Assembly (NCBI GenBank): GCA_029378245.1
Contig: JARKIF010000041.1
Coordinates: 1 to 64,000 of the forward strand
Direction: 5' to 3'
Length of the DNA stretch: 64,000 nucleotides
From: Roridomyces roridus
Taxonomy: Eukaryota; Basidiomycota; Agaricomycetes; Agaricales; Mycenaceae
Shown here: positions 11,291 through 22,404 of the stretch, piece after piece
Numbering within the stretch: position 1 is the first letter of the stretch
Layout of the letters: every line of letters begins with the position of its first letter
The notes under the pieces: generated by a model
Databases searched by the model: none
Told to the model about the DNA's origin: nothing
What the model saw: only the letters and a program-made list of their open reading frames with translations
Program-made: the position numbers and the translations under genes

Positions 11291-11470
11291 TTTGCTAAAC
11301 GCGTCGTATGCACTCAGTAAGTAATCAAACAGGAGGCATTGTTGCACTAGAGGCTTCGGCCGTCCGTAACAATCTTTCTTTTTCATGTTCATCTCATACT
11401 CATCTAGATATTCATTGCTTACAATCTCCGTTTTCTCTATATAATCTTAGAATAGCTCGTCCAGACCTCA

Positions 11471-11621
11471 GCCGTTCACTCTATCGTGTGTCGTCTGAGG
11501 TCTGTCTTCTTCCTATATTTGACTCTTTACTTAATGATTGTCGCAGTATATTTGTCTTCAGGTATACAATACAGCCGTTCACTCTATCGTGTGTCGTCTG
11601 AGTATATTTGTCTTCAGGCAT
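11471..11621. repeat. short direct repeats
   Basis: A 29-bp motif starting GCCGTTCACTCTATCGTG occurs at 11471-11499 and 11574-11602. An overlapping motif AGTATATTTGTCTTCAGG occurs at about 11545 and 11601. This is a local duplication in noncoding DNA. Confidence 0.75.
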
Positions 11622-12480
11622 AACACAATCGCATTTCAATTAGGTGAACAATGAAAATATTATGAGATGGATTAGGCCTCTTTGAGGCGGTTGGCCGAAC
11701 CTTCAGTTGTGTCAACCGACCAGAATTTAAACTCCATTTGTCTTCTTTGGACTCTGGAGCAGAATGCAAGATTGTCGAACCTTGGAATGTGAGGGCAATG
11801 ATGTTCATCCGGAAAGCACTGGCAAGTTAGGAGGCAATTTCAGCATGTCTACCAAGATACATTGCGGACTTCAGGCTGTGGTCAGCACTGCCTGCACTAT
11901 GTGGTTCATTTTTCAGAAAAATCCTTGAGTGCAGGGAAGCCCACTAATCAGGGGAAGTACACTGGAGATCAAGGTTTATTCAGAAAGTATTCAGACAGAA
12001 ATACAGTCCGGGGAGGGTGCCGCAAGATCCATGGAGCCAGCACGCAACGAGGATCGAGGGCTGGGGCAACATTTGTCATTGAGGGATTGTTGAGTTCAAC
12101 TTCAAGCATTGATGTTCGGAGCTAATACATACCTGCTAATCATCACTCAGAACATGTTATTATCTTGCTTGCCAAGGTCCTCTCTCAGTCCCTTATCATC
12201 CTTTTTGTGATGTCCCTGGTGAACAGATGATTTGCTTGGACCAGGTTATGCAACTTGTTGAACTCATTGCTCTCGAACCACAATGTTTGGAGTAATTCTG
12301 ACAGTTCTCTTCGGAATCAATGTGAGTACAATGTGAAATGAAAACTCAAGCGGCAAGAATGATTATTGGAGGCCTCGGAGGTGAAAATACACGAAAGTGT
12401 TTTTCTTGGCCCCTGTACAAGGTTCTATTGTTCAAAAATGCATAAATATTGAGACCCGTAGGTCTACCACTCCGGAAAAG
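11622..12480. other. spacer without gene
   Basis: Only short unsupported open frames. I see no domain or RNA signature. Confidence 0.4.
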
Positions 12481-12511
12481 CGTGTCATCCTTGTGCAGGG
12501 GCCATGCTAAT
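12481..12511 (-). ncRNA. U6 snRNA 3'-core fragment
   Basis: The minus strand reads ATTAGCATGGCCCCTGCACA then AGGATGACACG, the conserved U6 segment with the AGC triad and the start of the internal stem-loop. The ACAGAGA box that should lie just before it is missing: GGAAAAATTGC joins directly to ATTAGC. No good Pol III terminator follows. This is a U6-derived pseudogene fragment rather than a working U6 gene. Confidence 0.7.
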
Positions 12512-12574
12512 GCAATTTTTCCACTTTTCTTCGGCGAGGCGGCATCAGCGGCATCATTATCGGCAATGGCTGCC

Positions 12575-12780
12575 GCTCCGCGGAACACAGACACCATTGG
12601 CCACCCCGCTCCGCGGAATACAGACACCAACGACCACCCGCTCCGCGGAATACAGACACCAACAGCCACCCCGCTCCGCGGAATACAGACACCAACAGCC
12701 ACCCCGCTCCGCGGAATACAGACACCAACAGCCACCCCGCTCCGCGGAATACAGACACCAACGACCACCCGCTCCGCGGA
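12575..12780. repeat. 33-bp minisatellite, 6.3 copies
   Basis: Units of 33 or 32 bp beginning GCTCCGCGGAATACAGACAC run at 12575, 12608, 12640, 12673, 12706, 12739 and, partial, 12771. Copies 3-5 are identical; copies 2 and 6 share a 1-bp shorter variant. Because 33 is divisible by three, the array stays open in several frames on both strands; these frames are not taken as genes. Confidence 0.95.
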
Positions 12781-12841
12781 AGATGCCAGGGAGATACGCT
12801 CAGCAGCAAAGTTCAAACAGACACGGCAAGGCTAGACGATA

Positions 12842-13860
12842 TTGCCATACATATTTACATGGAACGTATGGAGGCTGTCTGTAACTGCGGAGGTTGTGGA
12901 CTTGGCTGACTGCGTTGTTGAAAGGCAGGTAGTTGAAGACGACGGTACTTTGGTGGAATGGGAAGACGTGTCCAAGTTGGTAGCGTATTCGCGTTGTGTG
13001 GAGTACGAGGTCATCTTGAGAACTTCTAGTTTGGGTGCTGGGGAAACGACTCGAGAAAGTCCAAGTCGTGCATGGAGTGTGATATCGTCGGTGAGAGACA
13101 ATGACGAGCGTGTTGCCATGACCGATGTTATTCGTCTCATGAGCGAGCGAGGACGGGTGTATGGGTCGGAAGAGCTAGCGTAGTTGGGTAGTGTCATGGG
13201 AACCGCTGAGAGACTACTCGAGAAAGTGTGATATTGTTGCCATGCAGACTGACCGAGGAGTACACGACCCGTAAAACATCGCGAGAGCTGGGTGCTCAAA
13301 GTCGAGCCTGGTTGGTGCGGGCGTCGTCGGACGGTGGCTCGTCTAGAAGAGCCCGAAAGCGTTCTCGTCTCGAGTGTCGTTGGCTAATCGAGAAAGTGTG
13401 ATATCGTCGGTGAGAGCGTAGCGCGGTTATTCGTCTCCGAGCGAGTGCGGAGCGTCGGGAAGTGCCGCCATTGGGAACCGCAAGGTGAAGGTGTGATATC
13501 GTCGATGAGAGGTTGATACATGGCCCGAATGCTTGAGGAAAGCGTCTCAAAAGTGTGTGTTGGGAATGCGTGTCATTGGATGCTAATGCACGAGTACAGC
13601 CCGAATAACGTCCCAAAAGATTGCGGCAAGTGTCCTCGAATGGCGAGCGGTAGTTTCGTTGGGTAATGCGTGTAATTGGGAACCGCCCAGCTCTGTCCGG
13701 GAGGTTGGTGGAATGCGTGTCATTGAGGTTGCGGGTAATGGATGCACGGAATGATGGCCGAAAACATGACACATGAACGCTGACAATATTGGTGCCAATG
13801 ACACGCACCCCAAATATTGTTCCCAAGCCTGAAAAGGCAACTGGCAAGCGAAAAATCACA
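12842..13860. repeat. degenerate short-motif repeat region
   Basis: GTGATATCGTCGGTGAGAG-type motifs recur at about 13079, 13398 and 13494, with a relic near 13228. ATGCGTGTCATTG-type motifs recur at about 13567, 13665 and 13712. Frames on both strands cross it without a recognisable product. It looks like worn-out tandem or interspersed sequence. Confidence 0.45.
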
Positions 13861-13865
13861 ATTAC

Positions 13866-13899
13866 AAAAAAAAAAACCTTGACCAAGGCTCGAACTCGC
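13866..13899 (-). promoter_or_regulatory. B-box-like element and long T-run after the U6-like sequence
   Basis: GCGAGTTCGAGCC (13887-13899, minus strand) matches a Pol III B box and lies just past the first T-run of the U6-like sequence. A run of 11 T (13866-13876) follows. A downstream B box is known from yeast U6. This supports a Pol III origin but not activity. Confidence 0.45.
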
Positions 13900-13902
13900 G
13901 CC

Positions 13903-13999
13903 AAAAACACGCTTGCGGCCAGCGTGTCATTTCCTTGACAGAGACCACCAAACCTTCTCTGTATCGTTCCAATTTTTCGTATGACACCCCGAAGGGGTC
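13903..13999 (-). ncRNA. U6 snRNA-like sequence with altered core
   Basis: The minus strand starts with a CCCCTTCGGGG stem-loop, then AATTGGAACGATACAGAGAAG, a perfect U6 5' half with the ACAGAGA box. The expected ATTAGCATGGCCCC is replaced by a poor match (GTTTGGTGGTCTCT), followed by CAAGGAAATGACACGC, close to the U6 CAAGGATGACACGC. A TTTTT stretch ends it. The AGC triad is lost, so a working spliceosomal role is unlikely. It may be a pseudogene or a U6-derived RNA. Confidence 0.55.
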
Positions 14000-14537
14000 A
14001 AAGAAGGGGCCAAAAGTTGGGTAGACATCAATTGAATGATGCACCTTGTTCGGGTTACCAACTTGATTTGAACTTGATGTACTGTACTGACCTACAAACT
14101 CAACACTGTCCTTTTCTCCCCACCCTAATATACACAACAAGCAAGGGATTTTGCTGGCAAAGCCAGCATTTCCGAGTCAACGAAGGCAAAAAGAAGGTTA
14201 AAGACAACAACACCGACACAGCCGATTGGAGTCAGAGATCCGGAAGACGAATATCAACCTTCTCCCACGTCAAATGTCATAGGCCTGGTGCCCAACTGTA
14301 CCGTTGCTTGCCCTGAACTGTAAAAATGTGGGATGGTTTTTGGCAAGCAGAACATCGAGCTTTAGCCTTGTATCCGGACATTTCATATGGAGGTTGAACT
14401 ATTCAACGAGATCATCTGCTGGCTTTGTTACTCAGGGATCACGGTGATTCATGTGGACAGATGAATCAAATCATGATTCGCAAAGTCGATATTCCCCAGA
14501 GTAGCTAAACCTAAAGGTTCAGCCAATGAAACCACCA
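14000..14537. other. spacer without gene
   Basis: I see no supported gene or repeat here. Confidence 0.4.
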
Positions 14538-15249
14538 CTAGTTCGGAAGGAACGTCCAACTCGGCGTCGAGAGATACGCCGCTGGGTACATCCCAGCCAC
14601 CGCCGCACAAGTATTAGCCACCCCGGCACTCGACCCACAAATAATAAAGAACGCATTGCTTCCATCGTTGTGGTTGATGAACGTACACTGGAGAACCTGA
14701 CCGTTCACAGAAAAGGTAAACGAAGCGTCGACACTGTTGCCGCTTTGCCCGTTGCAGTTGAGTGTGATTTGGGCGTCGGGGAAACCAGCAGCGGGCGTGT
14801 CTTCGACGACTTGGTAGACCCCGTTGCAACCGGAGTATGCGCCGCTGAGTTCGTTGGCCACATAGTGGTAGTCGTTGAGGGATGTGCCGGAACCGAATGC
14901 GTAGGATTCCTGGATGAGTGATAAATCTGTTCTGGAACCTCGCGACCTTGGCTGCCGGGCTGGATGAGGTCTGGGGCGCACTTGAGGAAGACAACGCGGA
15001 GGAGGAGGAGTGAGCGACAGCGGATATGGATGCGGACGCGAAGGCGGAGGAAGTGAGGCCAACGCTAGCGCTGTTTTGTGCAGACGGCGTCGGGGTTGCA
15101 GAGCGAGACGCGCTGGCTGTCGCCGCGAGCGGTAAGCCCACGGTCGAAGTATTATCCAAGAGGAGACGCTGCCCAGGCATTTTGGACGCCGCAGAAACGA
15201 AGCCGACGCCATGGGAGAGCAGCCCAAGCACGATAGTAGGAATGAGCAT
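14538..15249 (-). CDS. short deletion derivative of the large secreted protein (53.9-57.7 kb)
   Basis: Exon 1 (15249-14947) encodes a signal peptide (MLIPTIVLGLLSHGVGFVSA) and a Ser/Ala-rich stalk nearly identical to the start of the 53919 gene. Exon 2 (14909-14538) encodes its last about 120 residues (SYAFGSGTSLNDYHY to TPSWTFLPN). Everything between is missing. The join fuses exon 1 to the tail of what is the last intron in the long gene. A 37-nt GTCGCG...CCAG intron would restore frame and give 224 residues; without splicing the frames do not connect. It keeps the TATA box and promoter of the long form. Either a minimal secreted paralog or a pseudogene. Confidence 0.65.
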
Positions 15250-15293
15250 GGTGCGGATCCTTACTGTGAGTATCTTCCAAATTCCGTACTGGC

Positions 15294-15300
15294 TTTTATA
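15294..15300 (-). promoter_or_regulatory. TATA box of the short secreted-protein gene
   Basis: TATAAAAGCCAGTA on the minus strand, 45 bp before the ATG. The same box and flanks (AAACCTAGGACAGCC upstream, AAGATACTCACAG downstream) precede the 53919 gene, so the duplication included the promoter. Confidence 0.75.
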
Positions 15301-16039
15301 CAAATTCTTTAAGTGCCGGGCGTCGGACGCGTTCGGGCTGTCCTAGGTTTTAAGTGCAGCGTACGGAAGATTTTCTGTGGATCAGTTCCGGTTCCTGACT
15401 TGGATATTTGCTTCATGCTCCGATCCCTGGAGAGCGGTGCAGAGCGGTGCGGCGTGCCGAAACAGGCCGAAACGTGGACGTGTATCTGCGCTCTCGGCTC
15501 CGAGCGACGCAGTGCCATCTGGCGCCCCGTTAAACCAGGAAATCAAACGTACCTAGAGCAAAGACAGAGTGTAAGTATGTACTGAGAGTCCACGTCGGAT
15601 CTTCTCTTCTTGCCGCACGGGGGTGGGTGAACTGTCCGTCGACATAGCTGAAGCAGTCGAGGTCCTGATGGGAGAACCACGCGGGGGTACTGTCAGTCGA
15701 GGAACCAGCTAGGAAGAATCGTAGAGCCAGGAGCTCGGCGCGTTTCGGCTGAGTCGGCTCTGGATGATGTTTCCGCTTCGGTGGGAGAGGGACAGGGTAA
15801 CCGAGGCCAGGAACATCGCAATTGTATTGGCAGGGTGGCGAGAGTAAGGGCCGGATTGCATATTGTCCATCCGACAGACAATGACATGGTGGTGAGGACG
15901 CAGGAGCAAGTGGGTATACGTAAGCGGCGCCAGTGATCCGATATAGCACCGCCCTCGGTGCCGATCGAAAGTTGAGTTCATTATGGCCTCGGATGTGAAT
16001 CTGAAACATTGATCTTCGGCGTTCGCAGCGTTGACTTCT

Positions 16040-16410
16040 TTCTTGCGTCCTCCAGATGGGCCCGCACAGACCAGTTCAAGTTCAATGGCGTTGGGGTCGT
16101 ACTCTGGAAATGTCGAAGCCGGATACAGTCTGGGCGGTCCTACTTAGCAAGTTCGGAGCATTGCCGAAGAGAAACTTGAAGGCTAATCTTTTATGCAGAT
16201 CCCTGACCAAATTATCCGTGTTGTATGTCCCTTTGTCCGGTCTCCTCCGGTCTCTCCTTCCTTCCGTCCTTCGTATGAGTTCGGATGTCGGTCGTTGGGT
16301 ACTGACGCCCGCCTGGTGCAGACTTCGCACGTCCCCAGCTCGATTCTCTGACAACCTGGCCGCCTCCCTTCCTCTGACGCCCCGTTGAACCCGCACGGAG
16401 GACTCTAATA
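16040..16410. repeat. dispersed repeat R2, copy 2
   Basis: Partner of 10880-11290. It shares CCTCCAGATGGGCCCGCAC at the start and the GAACCCGCACG region at the end. The middle is strongly diverged. Confidence 0.6.
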
Positions 16411-17575
16411 AGAGTAGATCTAGAGTTCGTACTGCGGCATGTTGACTACTGGACACAAGTCGATTGACGCTCGATGGCGGCTGGTACGCACTTGCTTCCG
16501 ATCAGCCAGCGCAAGGATTGAATAATCTAAAGCAAATCCTAGGTATAGTCGTTCGCAGTGCTCCTTTGTCTTCACGCCCTTTTTGGGATCTGTCGCGCGG
16601 TCGCAGATTGCAAATTCAATCCCTGGCTACTTGCGATCCTTCAATTGTTTGCTTACTGACTTTTTGCTTCGTTCCGATTCAGCGGGAAATGGAATGCTGG
16701 GTGCATCTGACATTGACGCCAACAGTACGCGAGCTAGTTGCTCCATTTTTTTTTCCAAGTTCATAGTGAGCCCTTTTATGGGCGATATACTGTAAAATAA
16801 TTACTACGATTACATCCCTTTCAGAGTGCAGGCTCTGGGTCGCATTTCAATTGTAATTCGGTGTTTGGATCCCATCTTGGGGGGTCGCGTCTTGGATAAC
16901 ATCTGCAGGATATTCACTCCTTTTCAAAAAGAGTCTTCGTGATTCTGCCGATGTGCCGATAATGTTGGCAGTGATGCGATACTGATAGGCTAAGTATTCC
17001 GAACTTGTTGGAATGCTTACTTTCTCTGTCTTGCACCTAATGCCCAACCACTTTGGAAGTTGATATGATGCTTCCCTGAGTCTTTTAAGAAAATTCATAC
17101 GAGGCAGAGCATCAAATCTGGCAGTGCAAGCCAACTGAATATTTTGATCTGCCATTTATCTTTTGAACCAAACCTCTGCACCATCACATCTGCCGATACT
17201 CAATCAATCGGCATTCTAGCTAACGGCACTACACCACACCATGGAGGTTGAGATCCGGGGAGTTGTTGGAACCAAGTTGAAACCGTAAGAAATGTTGTAC
17301 TCCAAACGTCGACCAACCTGGAGTTGTGCTCGAAACCCGGGTTACCATATGCACATGCCATCCAAATGAGTCCCAATAATTTTTTACAGTATATGTGCCA
17401 TACCCTTTCAATCCGTGACTGCCCAAACGCAGCGGGTCAACACGCAAGAAGGAGCAGGTGAACGACAAACCAACGAGTACTGAAAATCCTCCGATTCAAC
17501 CACATCTGCTGTGTAAACGCATATATACATACATAAGTGGATTAACTTGTTTCCTGTAACCAACGACTATCGGTG
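16411..17575. other. spacer without supported gene
   Basis: A minus frame at 16847-17155 (102 codons) and another at 17229-17468 have no recognisable domain. I assign no gene. Confidence 0.35.
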
Positions 17576-19262
17576 TTAAAGATGCCTCGCCATTTCCCTC
17601 TGCGCCGCCTCCATCGACTGCTTTGACAGAGACTCGATCGCCCCGCCCAGCACCACCGGGGCGGGAATGGGTTGAACGGCGTTAATAGTGAGCACGGGAA
17701 TGGCTTCTCCCGCCGACTTGCGTGCGTTGGACTTTGGCATGGACAGGGTATTCATATTCATCATGTACACGTCCGTCTGCATCGTGCTCATAGAGTCTCG
17801 CATGTCGATGACGGTGGAAAGAACAGCGGAGGGCGGGGCGTCTGGATCCGTTGATGAGGCCTCCCCTCGGCGGATTGCGTTGATGGCGTTGATGAAGGAC
17901 TGTAGTATCGCCGGGTTAGTCTGGCATGAGATCTGTTAAGGAGAAATACGCACGGGATCGGTGGCCGCGAGGAGGCCATAAACGAGTGGACGGATCGCAA
18001 ACATGGCAAGATCTGCCAACACATTTGAGTGATGAACTCGTCGCAACCCAATACAACGAGACACGGACCAGCGATATCCAACCCGGCATTCTAGTGTGGA
18101 CGCCTCTCAGCAGGAATTCCGCCGGGCAAAAGGAGTGGACACGCACCTGCTTGGCCGCTATCGGGTGTCGGATGACATACAAATCGAACAAAGCTCCAGT
18201 CATGTTCATGACAGCCGACACGAGTGGGTAGATGGCTGCGGCTTCGTTGAAAGGTACTGTTGCACGAAAAGAAACGAGCCCCTCACCGATGCGCAAAATG
18301 ATGCCACGGTACATGAATATAGTCGAACCCGCAGCGTGGCTGCGCGACTTTGATCGCGAGAGGCGGGGAGTTAAGCTGGGGCGCACGGAGTGCTACAGAC
18401 TATAAGATCAACCCAAAAAGAAGCGGATAGATATGCGCACCGTATACCGAAAGAGATACCAAACGAGGCTGAGGAAGGCCATGATCTCGCCGACGGAAAT
18501 CAAGAAAATCCAAAATGTCTGAGTACCCACTACCCAGCTGAGTTTTCTTGCCGGGCTCGTGCTGCGGTACCAACAGACTTGCTCGGCCGATTCCCATCTG
18601 CCGAAGCACTCAGAGTCGTGGGGTTGAGGAAGAACGGCGTGGAACGCACCCAAGGGCTCCGCAGGCGTACGCAACGCCGTTGCACACGGCAGAAACAAAG
18701 GCCGTTCCGAAGACGTAGTACTTTTCCGTCTTCTGTCCATTGAAACCGTGAGCCAGCACAAGGCTATCTACAAGTTCTCATGCTGCCCTTCAGCAGGAGG
18801 GAGAGCACGCACGGGAGGTTGATGGCAACGCAGAAGAACATCCCCCCCGAAAATTGGAGAGCAATCTGCCGGGACGATGAGACATCAAGTCGCTGATGAA
18901 AGCAACGACGCACATTCGTTGCAAAACTGACTAAAGAGCATCTCCAATCCGTATATGCATGCAGAGTCATCACGAGAACAGATGCGCCAAACACCATACT
19001 GGGACATCAGGATGGAGTCATGGCGAAGAGATTCGACGACGCACTGTGCCACCAAAGCATACACCAACAGTCGAAAACTGACACGGTCCAGGTGTCGTCT
19101 TGAGACGGGGGAAAGCGCCAGGTATCCGTATGAAGCCAGGACGATGCCAGTGAGTCCAACGCCCGATATCATCAAGCCCAGCATAAGGCTTCGCATGCTG
19201 TGTGGTCAGTCGTTGAAGATGCAAAGCAGCACTATACGGGCGCTCACTCACTTGACCGTCAT
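17576..19262 (-). CDS. seven-transmembrane receptor-like protein
   Basis: About eight minus-strand exons. The start is ATG at 19262 (11-nt exon, 54-nt intron). It continues with a first helix (LMLGLMISGVGLTGIVLASY), a second around LLVYALVAQCVV, SQFCNE then IALQFSGGMFFCVAINLP, the motif LVLAHGFNGQKTEKYYVFGT, a Cys-Trp loop (WESAEQVCWYRS), WVVGTQTFWIFLISVGEIMA, and PLVSAVMNMTGALFDLY, ending LAMFAIRPLVYGLLAATDP. A hydrophilic tail of about 100 residues follows to the stop at 17576. The pattern fits Agaricomycete seven-helix receptors of the cAMP-receptor/Git3-like kind. Ligand unknown. One exon around 18290-18410 is not well defined. Confidence 0.75.
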
Positions 19263-19940
19263 CTCCGTATGTACGTAGCTGGATTCCGCTGGCTGTAACT
19301 GGCGAAGGAGAGGATGCGGTGGGAAGCGGAGAGCCGAGTTATCCCAGCACCACAGGATTACGTCCGCCAAGGCTGTCGAGTCGAGGTCGTACAGAGAGAA
19401 GAGAAACGTCGATGCTTGCGACCGTCGGCTAGTATCAGCGGCGACCTGGTCGTTGGCAGGAAAAAAAATAGAAATGGTCGGACGGCCTATTCAATGAATT
19501 CGCGGCCCTGCCCTCCGTAAGCCGCCGTACTGTGCCGGTTGCGACACCAATGCGACACGCACGTCTGGATATCTCCTTGTAGCCCACGAGAATTTTCTCA
19601 GAAGCAGAGGATGTCGACACAGGGGAAAGACCGAGAGCTCGTGGGGAAGAAGCCAGCCATACGTGGAGTCGTACCGTAAGCGTCCAAGAGGGTCCAGCGG
19701 CTGGAGAGCTCACAGATCGCGAAGATGACCTAGACCACACGGGTATTCGCCAGTCGCCAGTCGCACGCTGCCACGAAAGAAGGGTGTGGCGTCGGCCGCT
19801 GACACTCCATTCGTGCGGGGTGTTAAGAAGATCGCCACGTGGCTGTGTCTCCGCAGGCATTGACGTTGAGCAAATGACGTTGAGCAAATGAAGTTGCGCA
19901 GCTGAGGCAAAACGGGTTTCTTGAACTCGAGCCCCTATTC
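19263..19940. other. spacer without supported gene
   Basis: A minus open frame at 19435-19944 has no domain and a low-complexity Ser/Arg composition. I do not call it. Confidence 0.35.
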
Positions 19941-20250
19941 TCACATGAAGTCTGGTCTAAACAGGTCAGCAATTATTGTCGACCAGACTCCAGAGATCGA
20001 GCGAGCCAACCTGGCGAGCTCGTTGAACGCCGAGTCCGAGTCCGGGTCCAATCCGGGTACCCTCAAAATGGAAGCAACATGGCGCAGCGACTCCGAGACG
20101 CGGGTAAGCAGAAAGCTCACACGCGCATCTGCGACAGCTATTGAAAGTGCGGCATCAGTTACGTTCAACTAGGTTTCGCCAGATGTGTCCAGGTTCCAAA
20201 GCCGGCCCAAAGACGCCGAGAGAAAGGCTCAGCGTGATGCACGCTTTCAT
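19941..20250 (-). CDS. small hypothetical protein, 87 aa
   Basis: Exon 20250-20215 and exon 20168-19941 join across a 46-nt GTCTTT...TAG intron in frame to 87 residues. The start is short and hydrophobic (MKACITLSLSLGLNVT), perhaps a signal peptide. The rest is helical (DAALSIAVADARVSFLLTRV) and ends FRPDFM. It sits 108 bp downstream of the glutathione transferase stop on the same strand. Unknown family. Confidence 0.45.
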
Positions 20251-20357
20251 GATGCCTGGTTTGGTGATGCACGCTTTCGTGAGGACTTTGGAATCACTCG
20301 GTTGACAGTTCAACTGGGGCGTGATATGACGTGAGAATCCATACAGAAGTGTATAAA

Positions 20358-21240
20358 TCAGACGGAGCTCTTGATCCCCTCCGCCTGTAACTTGACCCAA
20401 CTAGGCCGCGAAATCACATCGTTCCACCACCTATTCAACGCAGATGCTCCATCAGGGGACCGATTCCTTCAGTTAACACCAGTACTCACCGGGCGACATT
20501 CGGGCCTGCCGAAATCATCACGTCGATCCCGCCCAACGCGAGCCCAGGGCCTGTGCCGACGTGGAAAATGTCCACGAGGGAGAATTCCTCCCATTGACGT
20601 GAGTTCGACCGTCGGAAGTGAGCGAATCGACGTACATCGCCACCCATGAATCGCTGCTTGCTCAGGATGTCGTCATACACGCTGAGGACTTTCGAGAGCT
20701 CCGCGATGTATCCCGCCAGCGCGACCTCGTCTGTAGTCTCACCATGAAGTCTATGCGTATCACCGTGACCAGCTCGAACAGACGAATGAGGGGAGAAGAG
20801 GACGCACGGCTTCTCAAACTTCTCCTTGATAACCTTCAACACGCGCGGAAAGAAATTGACATTCTCGACAGACGCCCCTTGCTCGAAGACCGCTCGCTCC
20901 TGCACTTTAGTCGGTTCGGGGATGAGGCGCGGGCCATGGTCTTGGTCAGCGTATTTGTCCGCCAGGTAGCGCGCGATTGCACGGCTCTCGTATACAATGA
21001 ATCCGTCGTCTTCCTGCCATCAATCGATAGTCTACTCAATGCAATTTGCAAAGGCAGGCAACGCACGATGCACGGGACATTCCCGAACGGATGCCTCTCC
21101 CTAAACTCTTTCGTCTTGTGCGCTCCTGTCTTGAGATCGACGAGGACGAACTCGAAAGGGATGTGTTTCTCGAGCAGGACCATCGCGACGACTGCGGTGG
21201 CACCGAAGGCATATGGGGTGCCGTAGAGCTTGAGGACCAT
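20358..21240 (-). CDS. glutathione S-transferase, 221 aa
   Basis: Five exons (21240-21067, 21013-20808, 20750-20636, 20587-20490, 20430-20358) total 666 nt in frame. The N-terminal thioredoxin-like domain has MVLKLYGTPYAFGA, the cis-Pro segment FGNVPCI and the glutathione-binding EDDGFIVYESRAIARYL. The C-terminal helical domain has VFEQGASVENVNFFP, LSVYDDILSKQRFMGGD and SLVDIFHVGTGPGLA, ending ARWWNDVISRPSW. Length and motifs fit a cytosolic phi/theta-like fungal enzyme that conjugates glutathione to electrophiles. Tyr9 in LYGTPY and Ser-rich alternatives leave the class open. All splice phases agree, so structure is firm. Confidence 0.9.
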
Positions 21241-21473
21241 TTGGGGCAGTTGGGAAGGGCTGACTGAATGAGCGGGTGGGTCGGCGAGCACTGGGTGAAG
21301 ATGGGTCAGAGTGGGGTACGGAGGACGTCCAGATATAGGCGATCGTGCGACTCAGATAGTTGCCAATGCCAGGCGTCGAGAGATGGACTCGGAAGAGAGC
21401 AAGCCGGTCGTCAACACAACCAAAGAGATTACAATCAATGACGTATCAAAGGCCGGCATTATTCGGCCCGAAG

Positions 21474-21752
21474 CTATTCAACTACGTCCTCGGCATCCTC
21501 CTCAACGCGCAGAACATCCTCGTGGGCCATGACCTTGGCGAGGTCACTCTCGCTTAGTGCAACTATGCACGATCGATCGGACCTTGAGCAACGAGCTAAA
21601 GCAAGAGGACTGTCGCGCTCACCAACATACGCATTCAAAAACGCAGGATCAAATGCGTCCACGACGGTGAAGTTCACAGCTCGGCGGAGTGAAGTAAAAT
21701 GCGCCTGTTGGTCGACTCCATCCTTGAGACGGACGATGTATCGTTTGTTCAT
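21474..21752 (-). CDS. free-standing I9-type propeptide inhibitor, 72 aa
   Basis: Exons 21752-21623 and 21562-21474 join to 72 residues: MNKRYIVRLKDGV, FTVVDAFDPAFLNAYV, then VMAHEDVLRVEEDAEDV. This is a complete inhibitor I9/subtilisin prodomain fold with no protease attached and no signal peptide. It closely resembles the prodomain of the divergent subtilase 650 bp away (RLHDGI, FTVVDSFDPSFLNAYV, VNHPDVMDVEED). Both have their intron right after AYV, in the same phase. Such proteins are known as cytosolic inhibitors of vacuolar subtilases (yeast IB2 type). It probably inhibits the neighbouring protease or a relative. Confidence 0.85.
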   Translation of the reverse strand: MNKRYIVRLKDGVDQQAHFTSLRRAVNFTVVDAFDPAFLNAYVGERDSPLALARCSRSDRSCIVALSESDLAKVMAHEDVLRVEEDAEDVVE

Positions 21753-22358
21753 CGTAAAACTCCGAGCCGTGGTGTGTGTGGAGGGAAGAAGCAGGAGAGA
21801 TTGGAGGTTATTCCATAAAGTGCTTAGCCTACGTGAGAGCTTGCCTCGAGGCCACCGCTAGGGTCCGAAAAGTATAATTTCTCCTTGGGTTCATTCGAGA
21901 CGTCTGTTGGCAAATAAGCGCCGGATTCATACGGCCAGCCATTGGGGTTTACCTCGAGGCCTCCGCACATGATCCTTGTACTTTGAATACCTAGACAGGA
22001 AGAACGAAAGCAAGCACTAGCGCTCGGGAGCTGCCGCGTCATAAATTAAAGCCACATTGCTTCTCATTGAATCTAACTGCTGAGTGATTACATTCAAGAG
22101 GTTCGATGGGCGCTCATGTAAATGGTTGAACACCCGCCATAATAATCTCGATGATTGTCAAAGCCACGCCGCAAAAAGGGACTAGCTTCTGCAGCTGACA
22201 TGGTGAATGGACGCGTTCTGGGCGCCAAATCTCAAGAACTGGTCCATCCCTCCTGTTCGCGGGTCCTGGCGTCAATTTTTCATTCAATAAGGCGCCTCAT
22301 TTAAATTTGACGCATTTTATCTCTTAAAAGCGGGCGAAAACCATCGGGAGACTGCAAG

Positions 22359-22395
22359 GTTCCTTCCTTCCTTCCTTCCTTCCTTCCTTCGAATT
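22359..22395. repeat. (TTCC)n microsatellite
   Basis: About eight TTCC units just before the subtilase ATG (22405), in its 5' leader. Confidence 0.85.
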
Positions 22396-22404
22396 CCTTC
22401 CAGC

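Noticed and set aside
12346..12884. Long overlapping ORFs on both strands across the minisatellite
   Set aside because: They exist only because the 33-bp unit lacks stops; no start context, domain or splice pattern supports a protein.
13876..13950. tRNA gene on the minus strand next to the U6-like sequence
   Set aside because: There is a B-box and a partial T-arm, but no complementary acceptor stem and no proper anticodon loop.
12481..13999. A single U6 gene with a 1.4-kb intron between the two U6-like halves
   Set aside because: The 5' half is followed by GT, but the 3' half is not preceded by AG at the right place and bases would be lost at the join; the 5' half also has its own diverged 3' part and T-run.
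20371..21267. Plus-strand ORFs over the glutathione transferase and other genes
   Set aside because: They are shadows of well-supported minus-strand exons and have no domains.
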